DNA from: Paenibacillus sp. FSL W8-0186
Lineage (GTDB): Bacteria > Bacillota > Bacilli > Paenibacillales > Paenibacillaceae
Direction of reading: 5' to 3'
Length of the DNA: 64,000 nucleotides
Assembly (NCBI RefSeq): GCF_037969765.1
Contig: NZ_CP150207.1
Span: forward strand, 310,001-374,000
The position numbers and the translations under genes were made by a program. The notes below the pieces were generated by a model, which had not been told where the DNA came from, did not search any database, and was given only the letters and a program-made list of their open reading frames with translations. Positions 1 to 9,833 of this stretch are shown here, piece by piece. The stretch's first letter is position 1. Every line of letters starts with the position of its first letter.

Positions 1-70
1 ATAACGAACGTGAAGGCTGGAATTCCTCTATGAAGAACGTCAAGCACCATGAAGCTTCATATAGTACCGC

Positions 71-1588
71 TTATTTCATGAGCTTCTGGTATTCCTTCGG
101 GCTCATGCCGCAATAACTTTTGAATACGCGGGTGAAATTTTTTGGATTGCTGTACCCCAATGCGGAAGCGACATCGCAAATTTTGACATTGATGCCGTTC
201 AGAGCTTTCTTGGCGTAGTCCATCCGCTGCATCGTGACATAATCTTGAAAGTTCATCCCGGTACTCTCCTTAAACAACTTGCTGAAATACGCGTAGCTGA
301 CATTGCAGTAGTTGGCGATCACAGCCATATTAATCTCGCCGAGCAATTGCTCTTCGACGTACTTCTTGGCGATTTCCACCATATCATAGCTGCGGATCAA
401 GCCCTGGCGCGCCTCGATCGTCTGCAGTATTCGGGATATGAGGTATAAGCGCAATTGCTCGCTCTGTTCAAAGGCAGAGAAATCCTGCTTCTGACGGGGA
501 ATCCAGCGGATGGTCTGCAGGATCGCATCATAATTGCTCCGGATGCTGTCCAGGGTGCTTCTTCTTAATGATTCATCATTGAAATACTTTTGAATATAGG
601 GGAGCACCTGATCCTTCCGGCCCATATCGATGATTTCGGTCAAAATCCTCAGATCCGCAGGCGAGATATGGCGGTCCTCCCTTGTCAGAATCTCGTCGTA
701 AAGCAGGATGGACCGCGGGCCTGCGGTCAGCTTGTAGCTCAATACTTGTAATGCGCTCCGGTAGGCTAGAGCCAGCCCTGTCGCTGCCGAGACGGTCATG
801 CCTACGGCAATAACAACAGGGAGCTCTGGAGTGCTCCCCAGGAGTTGCTCCAGAGCCTGCTTGACCGCGGAGCTTCCGCCCCGCAGTCTATCGTAATTGA
901 TCCATACGACAAGATCATTCTGTCTATTGTAGAACGAATACAGCTTCATAGGTAAACGATTCGTGTCCGGCCTAGTTAAGAGGGCATCCCAGTCGGCGCC
1001 CAACGATTCGGCGTTTGAGGCGGAATGCATGGGGGAGAGAATCGCTGCCGCCGTATCCGGATAAGGCAGGCTGAGGCCCAATTCGGCGAATACGCGTTCC
1101 AGAGCATGCTCATCCTGCTCAGCGCTTTGGAGCACCCAATTCATGCTTCTGCTGACTCTCTCCATTTGGGTTAACATTTTCTCCGACTCGCCCTTCTGGT
1201 ACTGCTGCTCCTCCTGGCGGAGCTCGCGGACAATCTTATCCAATACTTCCAGCAGCTCTTCTGAATGCGCAGGCTTGAGCAAGTAATCGCGCACGCCCAG
1301 CTTGAAGCTCTCCTTGACCAGATGAAAATCATCATATCCGCTAACCACGATGATTTTATGCTCATGCTTCCCTTGCAGCTGTTTGATCATTTCAATCCCG
1401 TCCAGCACCGGCATGTTCAGATCGGTGAGTATGATTTGCGGGTTCTCTATATTAATGATGGACAGCGCATCCGCGCCATCCTTGGCCGTCAGGATTTGCC
1501 CGATATGCTGAACCTGCAGGTAGGCGACAATGTCCCGAAGTCCTTCGCGCACGATTTCTTCATCGTCGACAATAAGCAGTTTATACAT
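71..1588 (-). CDS. YesN-like response regulator, AraC-type output
   Basis: Cytoplasmic response regulator of about 505 residues. An N-terminal receiver domain (residues 1-120) carries the acidic pair D8/D9, the phospho-acceptor D56 in TDLNMP and the lysine of YLLKPA. A long middle region of no clear family follows, then a C-terminal AraC/XylS double HTH (about the last 100 residues) ending in the typical SPKEYQKL. I chose ATG 1588 (MYKLLIVDDEE) because GAGAGG lies at good spacing; a start at 1609, overlapping the kinase stop, is possible. It lies 13 bases after its cognate histidine kinase. YesN-type regulators usually activate a nearby sugar ABC transporter or polysaccharide-utilisation genes; the target may be left of the window or the GH block to the right. 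Confidence 0.9.
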   Translation of the reverse strand: MYKLLIVDDEEIVREGLRDIVAYLQVQHIGQILTAKDGADALSIINIENPQIILTDLNMPVLDGIEMIKQLQGKHEHKIIVVSGYDDFHLVKESFKLGVRDYLLKPAHSEELLEVLDKIVRELRQEEQQYQKGESEKMLTQMERVSRSMNWVLQSAEQDEHALERVFAELGLSLPYPDTAAAILSPMHSASNAESLGADWDALLTRPDTNRLPMKLYSFYNRQNDLVVWINYDRLRGGSSAVKQALEQLLGSTPELPVVIAVGMTVSAATGLALAYRSALQVLSYKLTAGPRSILLYDEILTREDRHISPADLRILTEIIDMGRKDQVLPYIQKYFNDESLRRSTLDSIRSNYDAILQTIRWIPRQKQDFSAFEQSEQLRLYLISRILQTIEARQGLIRSYDMVEIAKKYVEEQLLGEINMAVIANYCNVSYAYFSKLFKESTGMNFQDYVTMQRMDYAKKALNGINVKICDVASALGYSNPKNFTRVFKSYCGMSPKEYQKLMK

Positions 1589-1601
1589 TCCATATTGCCT
1601 C

Positions 1602-3377
1602 TCATTCATAGGGTAATTTGATCTGTACTTGAGTATAATCGTTCTTTTTGCTCTCGATGGTGATATAGTAGGACTCCCCATAATACAGGCGCAGCCGGGA
1701 GTTGATATTATATAGTCCGATGGAGCGCTCGGGTGCATTCGGAGCGGGAGCGGATTCTTCATAATGAAGCGGAGCTTGAAAATGCTCGTTAAGCATGTTC
1801 AATTTCTCTTCGCTCATCCCCGCGCCATTGTCGATAATATCGACCCGAACCTGCTGCTTCAGCACATAGCAGCGAACTTGAATCTGCAGTGAATCCTTCT
1901 GCACGGTTTTCCCATATTTAATGCTGTTCTCCACGATCGGCTGCAGCAGGAATTTGATCACCGGGTACGATTTCAGCTCCTCGGTAATTTCAACCTCGAG
2001 CTGGATCGACTGACTGCTGCTTAGCGATTGGAGGCTGACGTATTTGCGGATCAGCCCGATTTCCTCCTTGAGCGTAGTATGCAGGGTATTGCTGCTGAGA
2101 TTGTACCGGAGTATTTTTCCGAAATCGGCCATCCGGTCGGCTGTACTGAACATGCGTTCCTTGATGAGCTTCATGCGAAAAATATCCAGCGTATTGTAGA
2201 TGAAATGCGGGTTGATCTGATATTGCAGCGCTTGGATTTGCGCTTCTTTTCTTAACCGCTCCTTCATGACGATGCGTTCGATTAAGTGATTATTCGTCTC
2301 GATCAGCCCGTTGAAATCCTGCGCGAGCTGTCCCAGCTCATCCGGCTTGGTATCGCTGATTCGCAAATGGGGGTTGCCGTTGATGACCTTCCTCATCGTG
2401 GATACAATGCGATTCAGCCGCAGAAAAATCGTTTTGAACATGAAGTAGCATGTTACGATCAGCAGCATTACGCTGAAAATGATGAGCAGCAATTGGTTCA
2501 GCATGCTTTTGTGAATCGACTGATTCAGCTGCTCCAGGGATACCTTGTATACGAAGGTCTGCTGTATGGCATCAAATGTCCGGTACAAATAGAGATGCTG
2601 ATCGTAAATGAAATGAGCATCAGATTCGGTCAAATGCTGCTGCAGGATCTCGGCTTCGGCGGCTTCATCGACATCGGTAGCGGCTAGCGTAATATTAGGC
2701 TCGTGATACAGGAATTGTGTAATATCCGAGGGGTAAGCGCCTTCATTTGTGCTGAGCAGACGATCCTCGGCTACCATGACAGCGACCAGTCCTAATAATT
2801 CGCGTGAAGGAGAGTACAGCTTGGTAAGGAGCGTGTATTTACTGCGGTCGGAATTCAGGGAGCTTGGCTCGAGCTGGAGGTCATCCGGCCTGAGCCACAT
2901 TTGCGTCTCATTCTCCTGTGCCATAAAGGCTTGCAGCTTCGCATTGGAGGCCTGCCTCTTCAGATGCAAGAAGTAAGGCCAGGACTCTGGAATCTGATCA
3001 TTCATCATATAGATGCGGATGGAATAGTCGTCGGTTTCCGTAAATGCAGTCGCATATTTAATGATTGGAATCACGCTGTCCAGGTATTGGCTGAGGAAAT
3101 CCGCCTCATCTCCTAGGAAGGGGTCGCCTATGAACGTAATGATTTTGCTATTCTTGCTGACGATCTCGGTTAAGTCATACGTCATATCAATCCGGCTTTG
3201 GATTTCCTGTGAAGCTTGGTCGAAGGCGTGGGACATATTTGAAATGAAGCTGTCCTGAATATTTTGCGTTGATTTCTGGCTGTTCCAGATGAGAATCAGG
3301 GACAGCAGGATAAAGGGAATAGTGTACATGGTGATCATTTTGACCATGATGCTGTTTTTCTTGATTTTGAATAACAT
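1602..3377 (-). CDS. YesM-like sensor histidine kinase
   Basis: Membrane-bound sensor kinase of 591 residues. It has a TM helix near residues 12-30, an extracellular sensor region to about 290, a second TM helix (about 295-317), a HAMP segment, a His_kinase domain with QINPHFIYNTL (the phospho-acceptor His lies in NPHF) and a C-terminal HATPase with VENSIKYG, DNGAGM and SIGLYNINSRL. This is the 5TM-independent, two-TM YesM class that pairs with AraC-type regulators. It is followed after 13 bases by the response regulator, so the two form an operon. The signal is probably an extracellular carbohydrate or envelope cue (inference from family). Confidence 0.92.
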   Translation of the reverse strand: MLFKIKKNSIMVKMITMYTIPFILLSLILIWNSQKSTQNIQDSFISNMSHAFDQASQEIQSRIDMTYDLTEIVSKNSKIITFIGDPFLGDEADFLSQYLDSVIPIIKYATAFTETDDYSIRIYMMNDQIPESWPYFLHLKRQASNAKLQAFMAQENETQMWLRPDDLQLEPSSLNSDRSKYTLLTKLYSPSRELLGLVAVMVAEDRLLSTNEGAYPSDITQFLYHEPNITLAATDVDEAAEAEILQQHLTESDAHFIYDQHLYLYRTFDAIQQTFVYKVSLEQLNQSIHKSMLNQLLLIIFSVMLLIVTCYFMFKTIFLRLNRIVSTMRKVINGNPHLRISDTKPDELGQLAQDFNGLIETNNHLIERIVMKERLRKEAQIQALQYQINPHFIYNTLDIFRMKLIKERMFSTADRMADFGKILRYNLSSNTLHTTLKEEIGLIRKYVSLQSLSSSQSIQLEVEITEELKSYPVIKFLLQPIVENSIKYGKTVQKDSLQIQVRCYVLKQQVRVDIIDNGAGMSEEKLNMLNEHFQAPLHYEESAPAPNAPERSIGLYNINSRLRLYYGESYYITIESKKNDYTQVQIKLPYE

Positions 3378-3407
3378 AGCTGCACTCCTAATGGAACAGA
3401 AATAGGG

Positions 3408-4268
3408 TTATTGCAATTGATGTCTATAGGCATATGCATTTCTGTAGTTTCTCGGTGTTACCCCGTATTTCTTCTTGAAAATACGTATAAAATAGCTGGT
3501 TTCCATTCCCAGCCGATGAGAGATTTCCTGAACAGAATATTCAGGATTGCTCTCGAGCCAAGCCGCGGCCTGTTCCAAGCGGACGCGCTGCAAATAGGCG
3601 TGGGGACCGATCCCGTAGGCATCGCGAAAGATACGCTGAAAGTGCTGAACGGAGTAGCCTACGGCATGGGCAATATTAGAAATATGCAGATTTTCGTCAT
3701 AATGCTGCTTCATAAATTGAACGGCCTGCTGCAGCGCATCCTGCGACGCCTTGGGCTGGTTCGGCAGAATAGGATTCTTATGGCTAATGACATGCTCGGA
3801 TAAGAGGAGCAAAAATTCATATAATTGGATAGACAGCTGCCCCTGGATACCCGGGGAGTCGTTCATACAAGCCTGCCAGATCGTTGTTAATTTATGGCTC
3901 ATTACATCAAGGGCTGCGGGTTTCAGCGGAATACTGGTCATGAACGGGAGGTCGAAGCCGTTGATCATAGGCTCTACCGCCGTGCCGTATATGCTTATAA
4001 ACCCCAGAAGCCAGGTCTGGCCCGAGCCAGGATAGTACTCGTGGGCAGCCTTAGCTGGCAGCAATAGGGCATGATTGGGAGTCAATACGAGCTCTTTACC
4101 ATCGGGAAAGTGAAATGTACCATATCCGCCAAAGTTAATGAAGCATTGCAAGGTCGGATATCCCATCGGCCTGTATTGATAGTTCTGTTCATGCAGTCCA
4201 CAGCTATAGAGCGCCAGAGGCAGCGGGTGGGAAGAGGGGTTCGGAAACAGTCGAAAAGGCATCAGCAT
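3408..4268 (-). CDS. AraC family transcriptional regulator
   Basis: One-component regulator of 286 residues: an N-terminal cupin-like sugar-sensing half (about 1-155, with HEYYPGSGQTW typical of the AraC ligand-binding pocket) and a C-terminal AraC double HTH (about 180-280, with HISNIAHAVGYSVQHFQRIFRDAYG and a second HTH ending SYFIRIFKKKYGVTPRNYR). It is divergent from the GH2 gene at 4466 and 30 bases upstream of the kinase gene on the same strand. The divergent arrangement suggests that it controls the GH2 gene in response to a sugar (inference). Confidence 0.88.
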   Translation of the reverse strand: MLMPFRLFPNPSSHPLPLALYSCGLHEQNYQYRPMGYPTLQCFINFGGYGTFHFPDGKELVLTPNHALLLPAKAAHEYYPGSGQTWLLGFISIYGTAVEPMINGFDLPFMTSIPLKPAALDVMSHKLTTIWQACMNDSPGIQGQLSIQLYEFLLLLSEHVISHKNPILPNQPKASQDALQQAVQFMKQHYDENLHISNIAHAVGYSVQHFQRIFRDAYGIGPHAYLQRVRLEQAAAWLESNPEYSVQEISHRLGMETSYFIRIFKKKYGVTPRNYRNAYAYRHQLQ

Positions 4269-4357
4269 AGTGTCTTCTCCAATTCATCGATGTAATAATG
4301 GGTCTATTAGTCTACTACTTATATTCTTAATCCTACTTCAGGAAAAGAACAATAGCT

Positions 4358-4400
4358 AAACGGAGGGATGTTCATTTTATACTATTTTCCGTCCGTTTTT
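4358..4400 (+). terminator. Hairpin with T-tract upstream of the GH2 gene
   Basis: Arms AAACGGAGGG (4358-4367) and CCGTCCGTTT (4389-4398) pair over 9 of 10 bases and are followed by a T run. It sits in the 197-base gap between the divergent AraC and GH2 genes. No plus-strand gene ends before it, so it is either an attenuator in the GH2 leader or a binding site; the loop of about 20 bases makes an operator reading possible. Confidence 0.35.
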
Positions 4401-4465
4401 GTCCTAACTTACCTTCCTTAAATTTTCATAGAATGGGGATATCATAGGGAGAAGGATTTGAGAAC

Positions 4466-7225
4466 ATGAGAGAAAGACTGAGCATGGATAGAGACTGGCG
4501 ATTCCATTTAGGGGATCCTGTCCAAGCGAAGGAAAGCAGCCATAAGGCGGTATACGGTCTTGCCAAAGCGGGAGGGATCCGGGGGCCTGCGGGAATGGAG
4601 TGGAACGACAACGAGTGGGACACGGTGCAATTGCCGCATGACTGGTCTTATCAGCAGCCCCTCGACCGTGAGAACGGGGTTCCAGACTTCGGTTATTATC
4701 CCCGCGGGATAGGCTGGTACCGCAAAAAATTCAAACTGGATCCCGCTGATCAGGGGAAGCAGCTTCTCCTGGAGTTCGACGGGATTGCCACACATGCTGC
4801 GGTTTATTTTAACGGAAGCATCCTCGAAAGGAACTTTTGCGGATATACGAGCTTTACCGTGGATATTACCGATCGCGCCTATTTTGGCGATCAGCCGAAT
4901 CTGCTCGTCGTGAAGGTCGATGCCACCGTATCGGAGGGCTGGTGGTATGAGGGGGCTGGAATATACCGGCATGTCTGGTTAACGAAGACCGCGCCCGTTC
5001 ATATAGCTCATCGCGGCATATGGGTGAATCCAATAAGGCAGGAGGCTGGTCGATGGCTTACGAATGTAGAGACGACGATTAGGAATGAAACGGAAGCTGC
5101 TATAGAATATCAGCTTATTTCCCGAGTCGAGCAAGCAGACGGCAATATCGTGGCGGAAGAGCTAGCAAGCGGCAGCTGCGCAGCGGGACAATCCCTCGCA
5201 GTTACGCAGGATCTTCCGATCGAGCATCCGGCATTGTGGGACGTGGACGCCCCTCATCTATACAAATTGTACTCTATCCTTGTCGTGAATGGGGAAGAGC
5301 TGGATACGGCCGTTACGAATTACGGATATCGCACCATCCGCATTTGTCCTGATACCGGCTTCTATTTAAATGACAGGCCCCTAAAAATAAAAGGCACGTG
5401 CAATCACCAGGATCATGCGGGAGTAGGCGTCGCCCTGCCGGACGGAATCCAGGAATATCGCATCTGGCGCTTGAAGGAGATGGGCAGCAATGCGTATCGC
5501 TGTGCTCATCACAACCCGGCGCCGGAGCTTCTGGATGCTTGTGATCGGCTGGGGATGCTGGTCATGAACGAGAACAGGAACTTTGACAGCTCCAGGGAGG
5601 GGCTGCGGCAGCTGGAGAACATGGTGACTCGGGACCGCAACCATCCGTCTGTAGTATTTTACAGCCTATTTAATGAGGAGCCTCTGCAAGGGACGCCGAT
5701 TGGACGGAAAATGGTGAAACGGATGATTCGCGCCGTGAAGAAGCTGGATCCTACCCGGCCTATCCTGGGCGCCATGCATGGCGGGGTGATGGAGGACGAG
5801 GGGGCTGCTGATGTTACTGACATCGTAGGCTTCAACTATATGAATGGCGGATACGACAAGTTCAGGGAAAAGCATCCGAATCAGCCGATCATCGGCTCCG
5901 AGACAGTCAGCGCCTTTTCGACCCGCGGCAATTATATTAGCGATGACAGCCGGCAAATATTCGACAGCTATGACCGAGAGAAGGCCAGTTGGGGAAATAG
6001 TGTAAGGGAGTCATGGAAGACCATTAATACTCGTGATTTTGTCATGGGCACCTTCGTATGGACGGGGTTTGATTACCGCGGTGAGCCGACGCCGTATGAA
6101 TGGCCGAGTGTCAGCACGCACTTTGGAATTATGGATACCTGCGGATTCGCGAAGGATTCGTACTATTTATATCAAGCCTTCTGGCGGGATGAGCCGGTGC
6201 TGCACATTGTAGGACATTGGAATTGGCCTGGCCGAGAGGGGCAGCAGGTCAAAATCATGACGCATACGAATTGCGACGAGGTCGCGCTGTACCTGAACGA
6301 TGTCCTTATCGATCGGCAGCCTATTGATATTTACGAGCAATATGAATGGGATGCCGTGTATGAGCCGGGCACCTTAAGGATGGAGGGATATAAGGGCGGC
6401 CAGCTCGTCAAAGCAGCGGAGATCCAAACGGCAGATGAGGCTCATACTGTACGCGTCGAGACTCAGAAGCTAGCTTTATCCGGCGACGGCAGGGATGCGA
6501 TGGCAGTCAATGTCTATGCGGTGGATGGGCAGGGCCGGTTCGTTCCTACAGAGCAATGCAAAATGTCCTTCTCCATCAAAGGAAGCGGGGTCATCCTTGG
6601 TGTAGGCAATGGAGACCCGAACTGCCATGAGCCGGACTATGCTGCTGAGCGCAGCTTGTTCAACGGATGCTGTCAGCTGATTGTCCAAAGCAAGGTTGGA
6701 GAGGAGGACATTGTGCTAACGATCGAAGGTGACGGATTGCAGCCCGCATCTCATGTTATCCCTGTTCAACCTGTTGAGGAGCTGCCTTTCGTCCCGTCCG
6801 TAGATGAACGGTATATCAACAACTGGCTGATCACGCAGGAGATTGCTGCGGAGCGCCCGGATCCGAACGTGATGATTCATCCTACGGACATGAACTCGTG
6901 GGAGATGGTCGATGTCAGCTTCGGCGCCCTTCAGATGCTGCGTGGCGCCAGCGGCTATGTCACTTACCGCAACCAGGCACCGATATCGGATGTGGAGAAA
7001 TCGGGGAGGCCTTATCTCTGGTTCCATTCGATTAGCGGTGATATTGAAATTTATGTGGATGGCAGGCTGCAGCTGAAGCAATTCTTGCCTTGGCCCGAGA
7101 ATTTGGAGGTTCCGCTGCTAGGAGCCGAACTGAAGGATCAAATCACGATTTCTGTGTTAATTGGAATCACGCCCGATATGTACAGCCCGGGCATTCAAGG
7201 CTCGGTCTCAATCCGCACGAAATAG
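4466..7225 (+). CDS. Glycoside hydrolase family 2 beta-galactosidase-like enzyme
   Basis: Retaining exo-glycosidase of 919 residues. An N-terminal sugar-binding jelly roll (about 40-190, with GIGWYRKKF) and an Ig-like GH2 domain (about 195-300) precede the TIM barrel (about 300-590). The GH2 signature RDRNHPSVVFYSLFNEEP supplies the acid/base Glu (E404), and IIGSETVSAF supplies the likely nucleophile (E479). TFVWTGFDYRGEP is the usual barrel end. C-terminal DUF4982/Ig-type domains follow from about 600. There is no signal peptide, so it is probably cytoplasmic and acts on imported oligosaccharides. The start has AGGGAGAAGG upstream. Substrate (beta-galactoside versus another beta-linked sugar) cannot be fixed from sequence. 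Confidence 0.9.
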   Translation: MRERLSMDRDWRFHLGDPVQAKESSHKAVYGLAKAGGIRGPAGMEWNDNEWDTVQLPHDWSYQQPLDRENGVPDFGYYPRGIGWYRKKFKLDPADQGKQLLLEFDGIATHAAVYFNGSILERNFCGYTSFTVDITDRAYFGDQPNLLVVKVDATVSEGWWYEGAGIYRHVWLTKTAPVHIAHRGIWVNPIRQEAGRWLTNVETTIRNETEAAIEYQLISRVEQADGNIVAEELASGSCAAGQSLAVTQDLPIEHPALWDVDAPHLYKLYSILVVNGEELDTAVTNYGYRTIRICPDTGFYLNDRPLKIKGTCNHQDHAGVGVALPDGIQEYRIWRLKEMGSNAYRCAHHNPAPELLDACDRLGMLVMNENRNFDSSREGLRQLENMVTRDRNHPSVVFYSLFNEEPLQGTPIGRKMVKRMIRAVKKLDPTRPILGAMHGGVMEDEGAADVTDIVGFNYMNGGYDKFREKHPNQPIIGSETVSAFSTRGNYISDDSRQIFDSYDREKASWGNSVRESWKTINTRDFVMGTFVWTGFDYRGEPTPYEWPSVSTHFGIMDTCGFAKDSYYLYQAFWRDEPVLHIVGHWNWPGREGQQVKIMTHTNCDEVALYLNDVLIDRQPIDIYEQYEWDAVYEPGTLRMEGYKGGQLVKAAEIQTADEAHTVRVETQKLALSGDGRDAMAVNVYAVDGQGRFVPTEQCKMSFSIKGSGVILGVGNGDPNCHEPDYAAERSLFNGCCQLIVQSKVGEEDIVLTIEGDGLQPASHVIPVQPVEELPFVPSVDERYINNWLITQEIAAERPDPNVMIHPTDMNSWEMVDVSFGALQMLRGASGYVTYRNQAPISDVEKSGRPYLWFHSISGDIEIYVDGRLQLKQFLPWPENLEVPLLGAELKDQITISVLIGITPDMYSPGIQGSVSIRTK

Positions 7226-7268
7226 AAGCAACGAGGGGGGAGCCATAGGGGCGTGCCTCCCTGGCCTC

Positions 7269-7310
7269 AACAATAAATCCATACCTCTTATGAGGTATGG
7301 ATTTATTGTT
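7269..7310 (+). terminator. Strong hairpin after the GH2 gene
   Basis: A perfect 19-base stem (7269-7287 with 7292-7310) around the loop TTAT lies 43 bases after the GH2 stop. The U-rich tail is short. It probably ends the GH2 transcript and separates it from the next gene. Confidence 0.75.
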
Positions 7311-7501
7311 TGTCGGGTGAATTCGGTGCTGTAGAACTGGCCGCCTCACGTCTAATTTATGAATAAACTTGAAATTTTGGGGCTTGATCTTTAAAATGAG
7401 CCATTTCCCTGGGCATACGAATGAAGTAAGATCGAATCAAGCGTACCTATAGAAGAGTGTTATGGAAGAGTGTCTATGGAAAGGTACCCAGGGGAGTGGC
7501 G

Positions 7502-9403
7502 ATGATAGATTCACCTATGGAAGGGGAGCAGTCTGGGATGAAGCTGCATAGCATGCTCAGCGACGGGATGGTGCTGCAAAGGGCCGCCCATGTGCCGATC
7601 TGGGGAACGGCAGGAACTGGGGAGGAGATCCGGGTTTCTTTTCTCGGCAAAACATACAGCACAGCGGCGGATGTCTCCGGGCACTGGCGGGTTGAGCTGG
7701 AAAAGCTGGAGCCGGGCGGACCATACGAGATGACGATATGGTCGAGTCAGGCGGAGCTTGTCGTTCGCGACATTCTAATCGGTGATGTCTGGGTGCTCGG
7801 CGGACAGTCCAATATGGAGCTGCCGGTGCGGCGGACGCTGGATCTGCTCGCGGAGGAAGTGGCCAGCGTCAATCTGCCGCAGATTCGCCAGTTCGCGGTA
7901 CCGCAGACGTACAATTTTCAGGCGCCGCGGCTGGAGCTGCCAGGCGGGCGGTGGATCGCGGCTGCTCTGGAGGATGTGCTTCATTTTAGCGCGGTCGGGT
8001 TCTTCAGTGCTCGGGAGTTATATGAGAAATATCAGGTGCCTATCGGACTCGTGCAAACGGCGGTCGGCGGGACACCGATTGAAGCCTGGATGAGCGAGGA
8101 GACGCTCAGGGAGGTCGGCGGCTATGAAGCCGTCTTGGAGCAGTGCAAGGACGATGGCTACGTGAAGGAGACGATGCGGAAGGATGAAGAGCGCAGCCGC
8201 CTCTGGTACAGCCATCTGAACGATACCGATCTGGGGCTGCAGGAAGGCTGGTTCAATGCCGTGTGCGATACGGCGGATTGGGAGCTGACTGAGGTTCCAG
8301 GCTCTTGGTCGGGCAGCCGGCTGGAGCCGCTGCGCGGGGCAGTCTGGTTCCGCAAGGAAATCGATGTGCCCGCCTCCATGCTGGAGGGCGAGGTTATGCT
8401 CAAGCTGGGAACGATCGTGGATGCGGACGATACGTATATCAACGGGGTGTCCGTGGGCAGTACCGGTTATAGGTATCCGCCGAGACGCTATCCCGTTCCT
8501 CAGGGGCTGTTGAAGCCGGGGCGCAATACGATTGCCGTTCGCGTCGTCAGCAACGAGAATACCGGGGCCTTCGTGCCCGATATGCCGTATAAGCTGGTCG
8601 GCAGCGGACAGGAGCTTGATTTGCGCGGGATGTGGCAGTATCGGGTCGGAACGAGCATTGAAGCGCTGGAGCCGAGTACTTTTTTCCAGTATAAGCCTTC
8701 CGGCGTCTATAACAGCATGATTGCTCCTTTGCGGGAATATCCTGTTAAGGGCATTCTGTGGTATCAAGGGGAATCCAACACCGGGCAGCCTGCGGGATAC
8801 CGCAAGTTGTTCGCGGCATTGGTTCGGGACTGGCGGCGGAATTGGGGAAGCGCTGACCTGCCGTTTATTTATGTGCAGCTTGCCAATTTTGGCGAGGAGG
8901 ACGATGCTCAAGTGAATTGGGCGGAGCTGCGGGAGGAGCAGCGCAGAAGCCTGGAGGTGCCGAATACCGCGATGGCGGTAACCATTGATGTCGGGGAGTA
9001 TAACGATCTGCATCCGCAGGATAAGAGAACGGTCGGTCAGCGGCTTGCATTATGCGCCCGGAAGCTGGCCTACGGCGAGGAGCACTTGGTGCACAGCGGG
9101 CCGATGTACACAAGGATGGAGCAGCGTGAGGGCGCGATTGTCCTGCATTTCGACCATGCCGGCAGCGGGCTGATTGCGGGCGGGGGGAGCGGAGGGCTTC
9201 GTGGATTTGCAGTCAGCGGCCCGGATGGACGTTTCTTCCCGGCGCAGGCAGTCATTTCCGGCAGCACGGTCATTGTCCGGCATGAGGGGACTTCGCAGCC
9301 TGTCCATGCGAGGTATGCCTGGGCGAACAATCCGGCGGGGGCGAATTTGTATAACCGGGAGGGGCTTCCGGCATCGCCGTTTAGTACGATCGGATGGGAT
9401 TGA
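7502..9403 (+). CDS. Sialate O-acetylesterase-type SGNH carbohydrate esterase
   Basis: Protein of 633 residues of the SASA (sialate O-acetylesterase) SGNH family. GGQSNMELPVRR (Ser103) is the catalytic block I, WYQGESNTG is the mid-barrel block, and NDLHPQDK near residue 505 carries the Asp-His pair. A GH2-like jelly-roll domain is inserted between the halves (about 250-370), a known architecture of this family. Despite the name, most soil-bacterium members deacetylate plant hemicellulose. I chose ATG 7502 because GGGGAG lies five bases upstream; the longer frame from 7457 has no such site. It sits between GH2 and GH3 enzymes, suggesting de-esterification of an acetylated oligosaccharide (inference). 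No signal peptide is visible. Confidence 0.87.
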   Translation: MIDSPMEGEQSGMKLHSMLSDGMVLQRAAHVPIWGTAGTGEEIRVSFLGKTYSTAADVSGHWRVELEKLEPGGPYEMTIWSSQAELVVRDILIGDVWVLGGQSNMELPVRRTLDLLAEEVASVNLPQIRQFAVPQTYNFQAPRLELPGGRWIAAALEDVLHFSAVGFFSARELYEKYQVPIGLVQTAVGGTPIEAWMSEETLREVGGYEAVLEQCKDDGYVKETMRKDEERSRLWYSHLNDTDLGLQEGWFNAVCDTADWELTEVPGSWSGSRLEPLRGAVWFRKEIDVPASMLEGEVMLKLGTIVDADDTYINGVSVGSTGYRYPPRRYPVPQGLLKPGRNTIAVRVVSNENTGAFVPDMPYKLVGSGQELDLRGMWQYRVGTSIEALEPSTFFQYKPSGVYNSMIAPLREYPVKGILWYQGESNTGQPAGYRKLFAALVRDWRRNWGSADLPFIYVQLANFGEEDDAQVNWAELREEQRRSLEVPNTAMAVTIDVGEYNDLHPQDKRTVGQRLALCARKLAYGEEHLVHSGPMYTRMEQREGAIVLHFDHAGSGLIAGGGSGGLRGFAVSGPDGRFFPAQAVISGSTVIVRHEGTSQPVHARYAWANNPAGANLYNREGLPASPFSTIGWD

Positions 9404-9833
9404 GTGAAGTATTCTTTGAGCTTCGCCTGCTCAATGGAGGTTTATGAATTTGAGGACGGCAACAGGTGGGGATACGATCGCCTTGCCCCTGATTGCTCCG
9501 GCGATCTAGCGGACCGTAGATCCGCTATTTTCCCAAAAAACCGTCAATTCCGAAGTTAACGGACCGCAGTTCCGCTATCCAAGGGGAATTGGGGCAAAAC
9601 GCGTTCATATAGACTGAATAGCGGAACCAGGGTCCGTACAGCATATCAAATTTGGTCAAAAAGCCGGAATAGCGACCTGTGTGTCCGTTAGCATCAGGCC
9701 CGGCAGATCATGGCATTCCCACATGGACCTCTTCTCCAATAAAATTCAAGCAGCTTGAAGCTGAGTTAGCATCTGTTAGGGCTTCCAAATATGCGTTATA
9801 CTAAAGAAAATTACATGTTAGGAGAGAGAGCAT
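9404..9833. other. 430-base intergenic region without a convincing gene
   Basis: I see no coding signal in either strand between the esterase and the DUF1349 gene. The stretch 9506-9692 holds four diverged GGACC/TCCGCTA repeats (listed separately). A ribosome binding site (GGAGAGAGAG) for the DUF1349 gene lies at its right end. Confidence 0.6.
9506..9692. repeat. Four degenerate intergenic palindromic repeats
   Basis: Four related 22-26 base units: 9506-9530 (CTAGCGGACC...TCCGCTATTT), 9556-9578 (TTAACGGACC...TCCGCTAT), 9617-9638 (AATAGCGGAACC...GGTCCGTAC, inverted) and 9667-9692 (AATAGCGACC...TGTCCGTTAGC, inverted). Each pairs a TAGCGGACC-like half with a GGTCCGCTA-like half, so each can form a small hairpin. 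They resemble dispersed intergenic repeats of Paenibacillus genomes. Function unknown. Confidence 0.55.

Noticed and set aside
1265..1621. Plus-strand 118-codon frame inside the response regulator
   Set aside because: It is the antisense of the conserved receiver domain and has no independent support.
8018..9013. Long minus-strand open frame (331 codons) opposite the SASA esterase
   Set aside because: It shadows a confident gene, has no family motif and no ribosome binding site; it reflects high GC in the third codon position.
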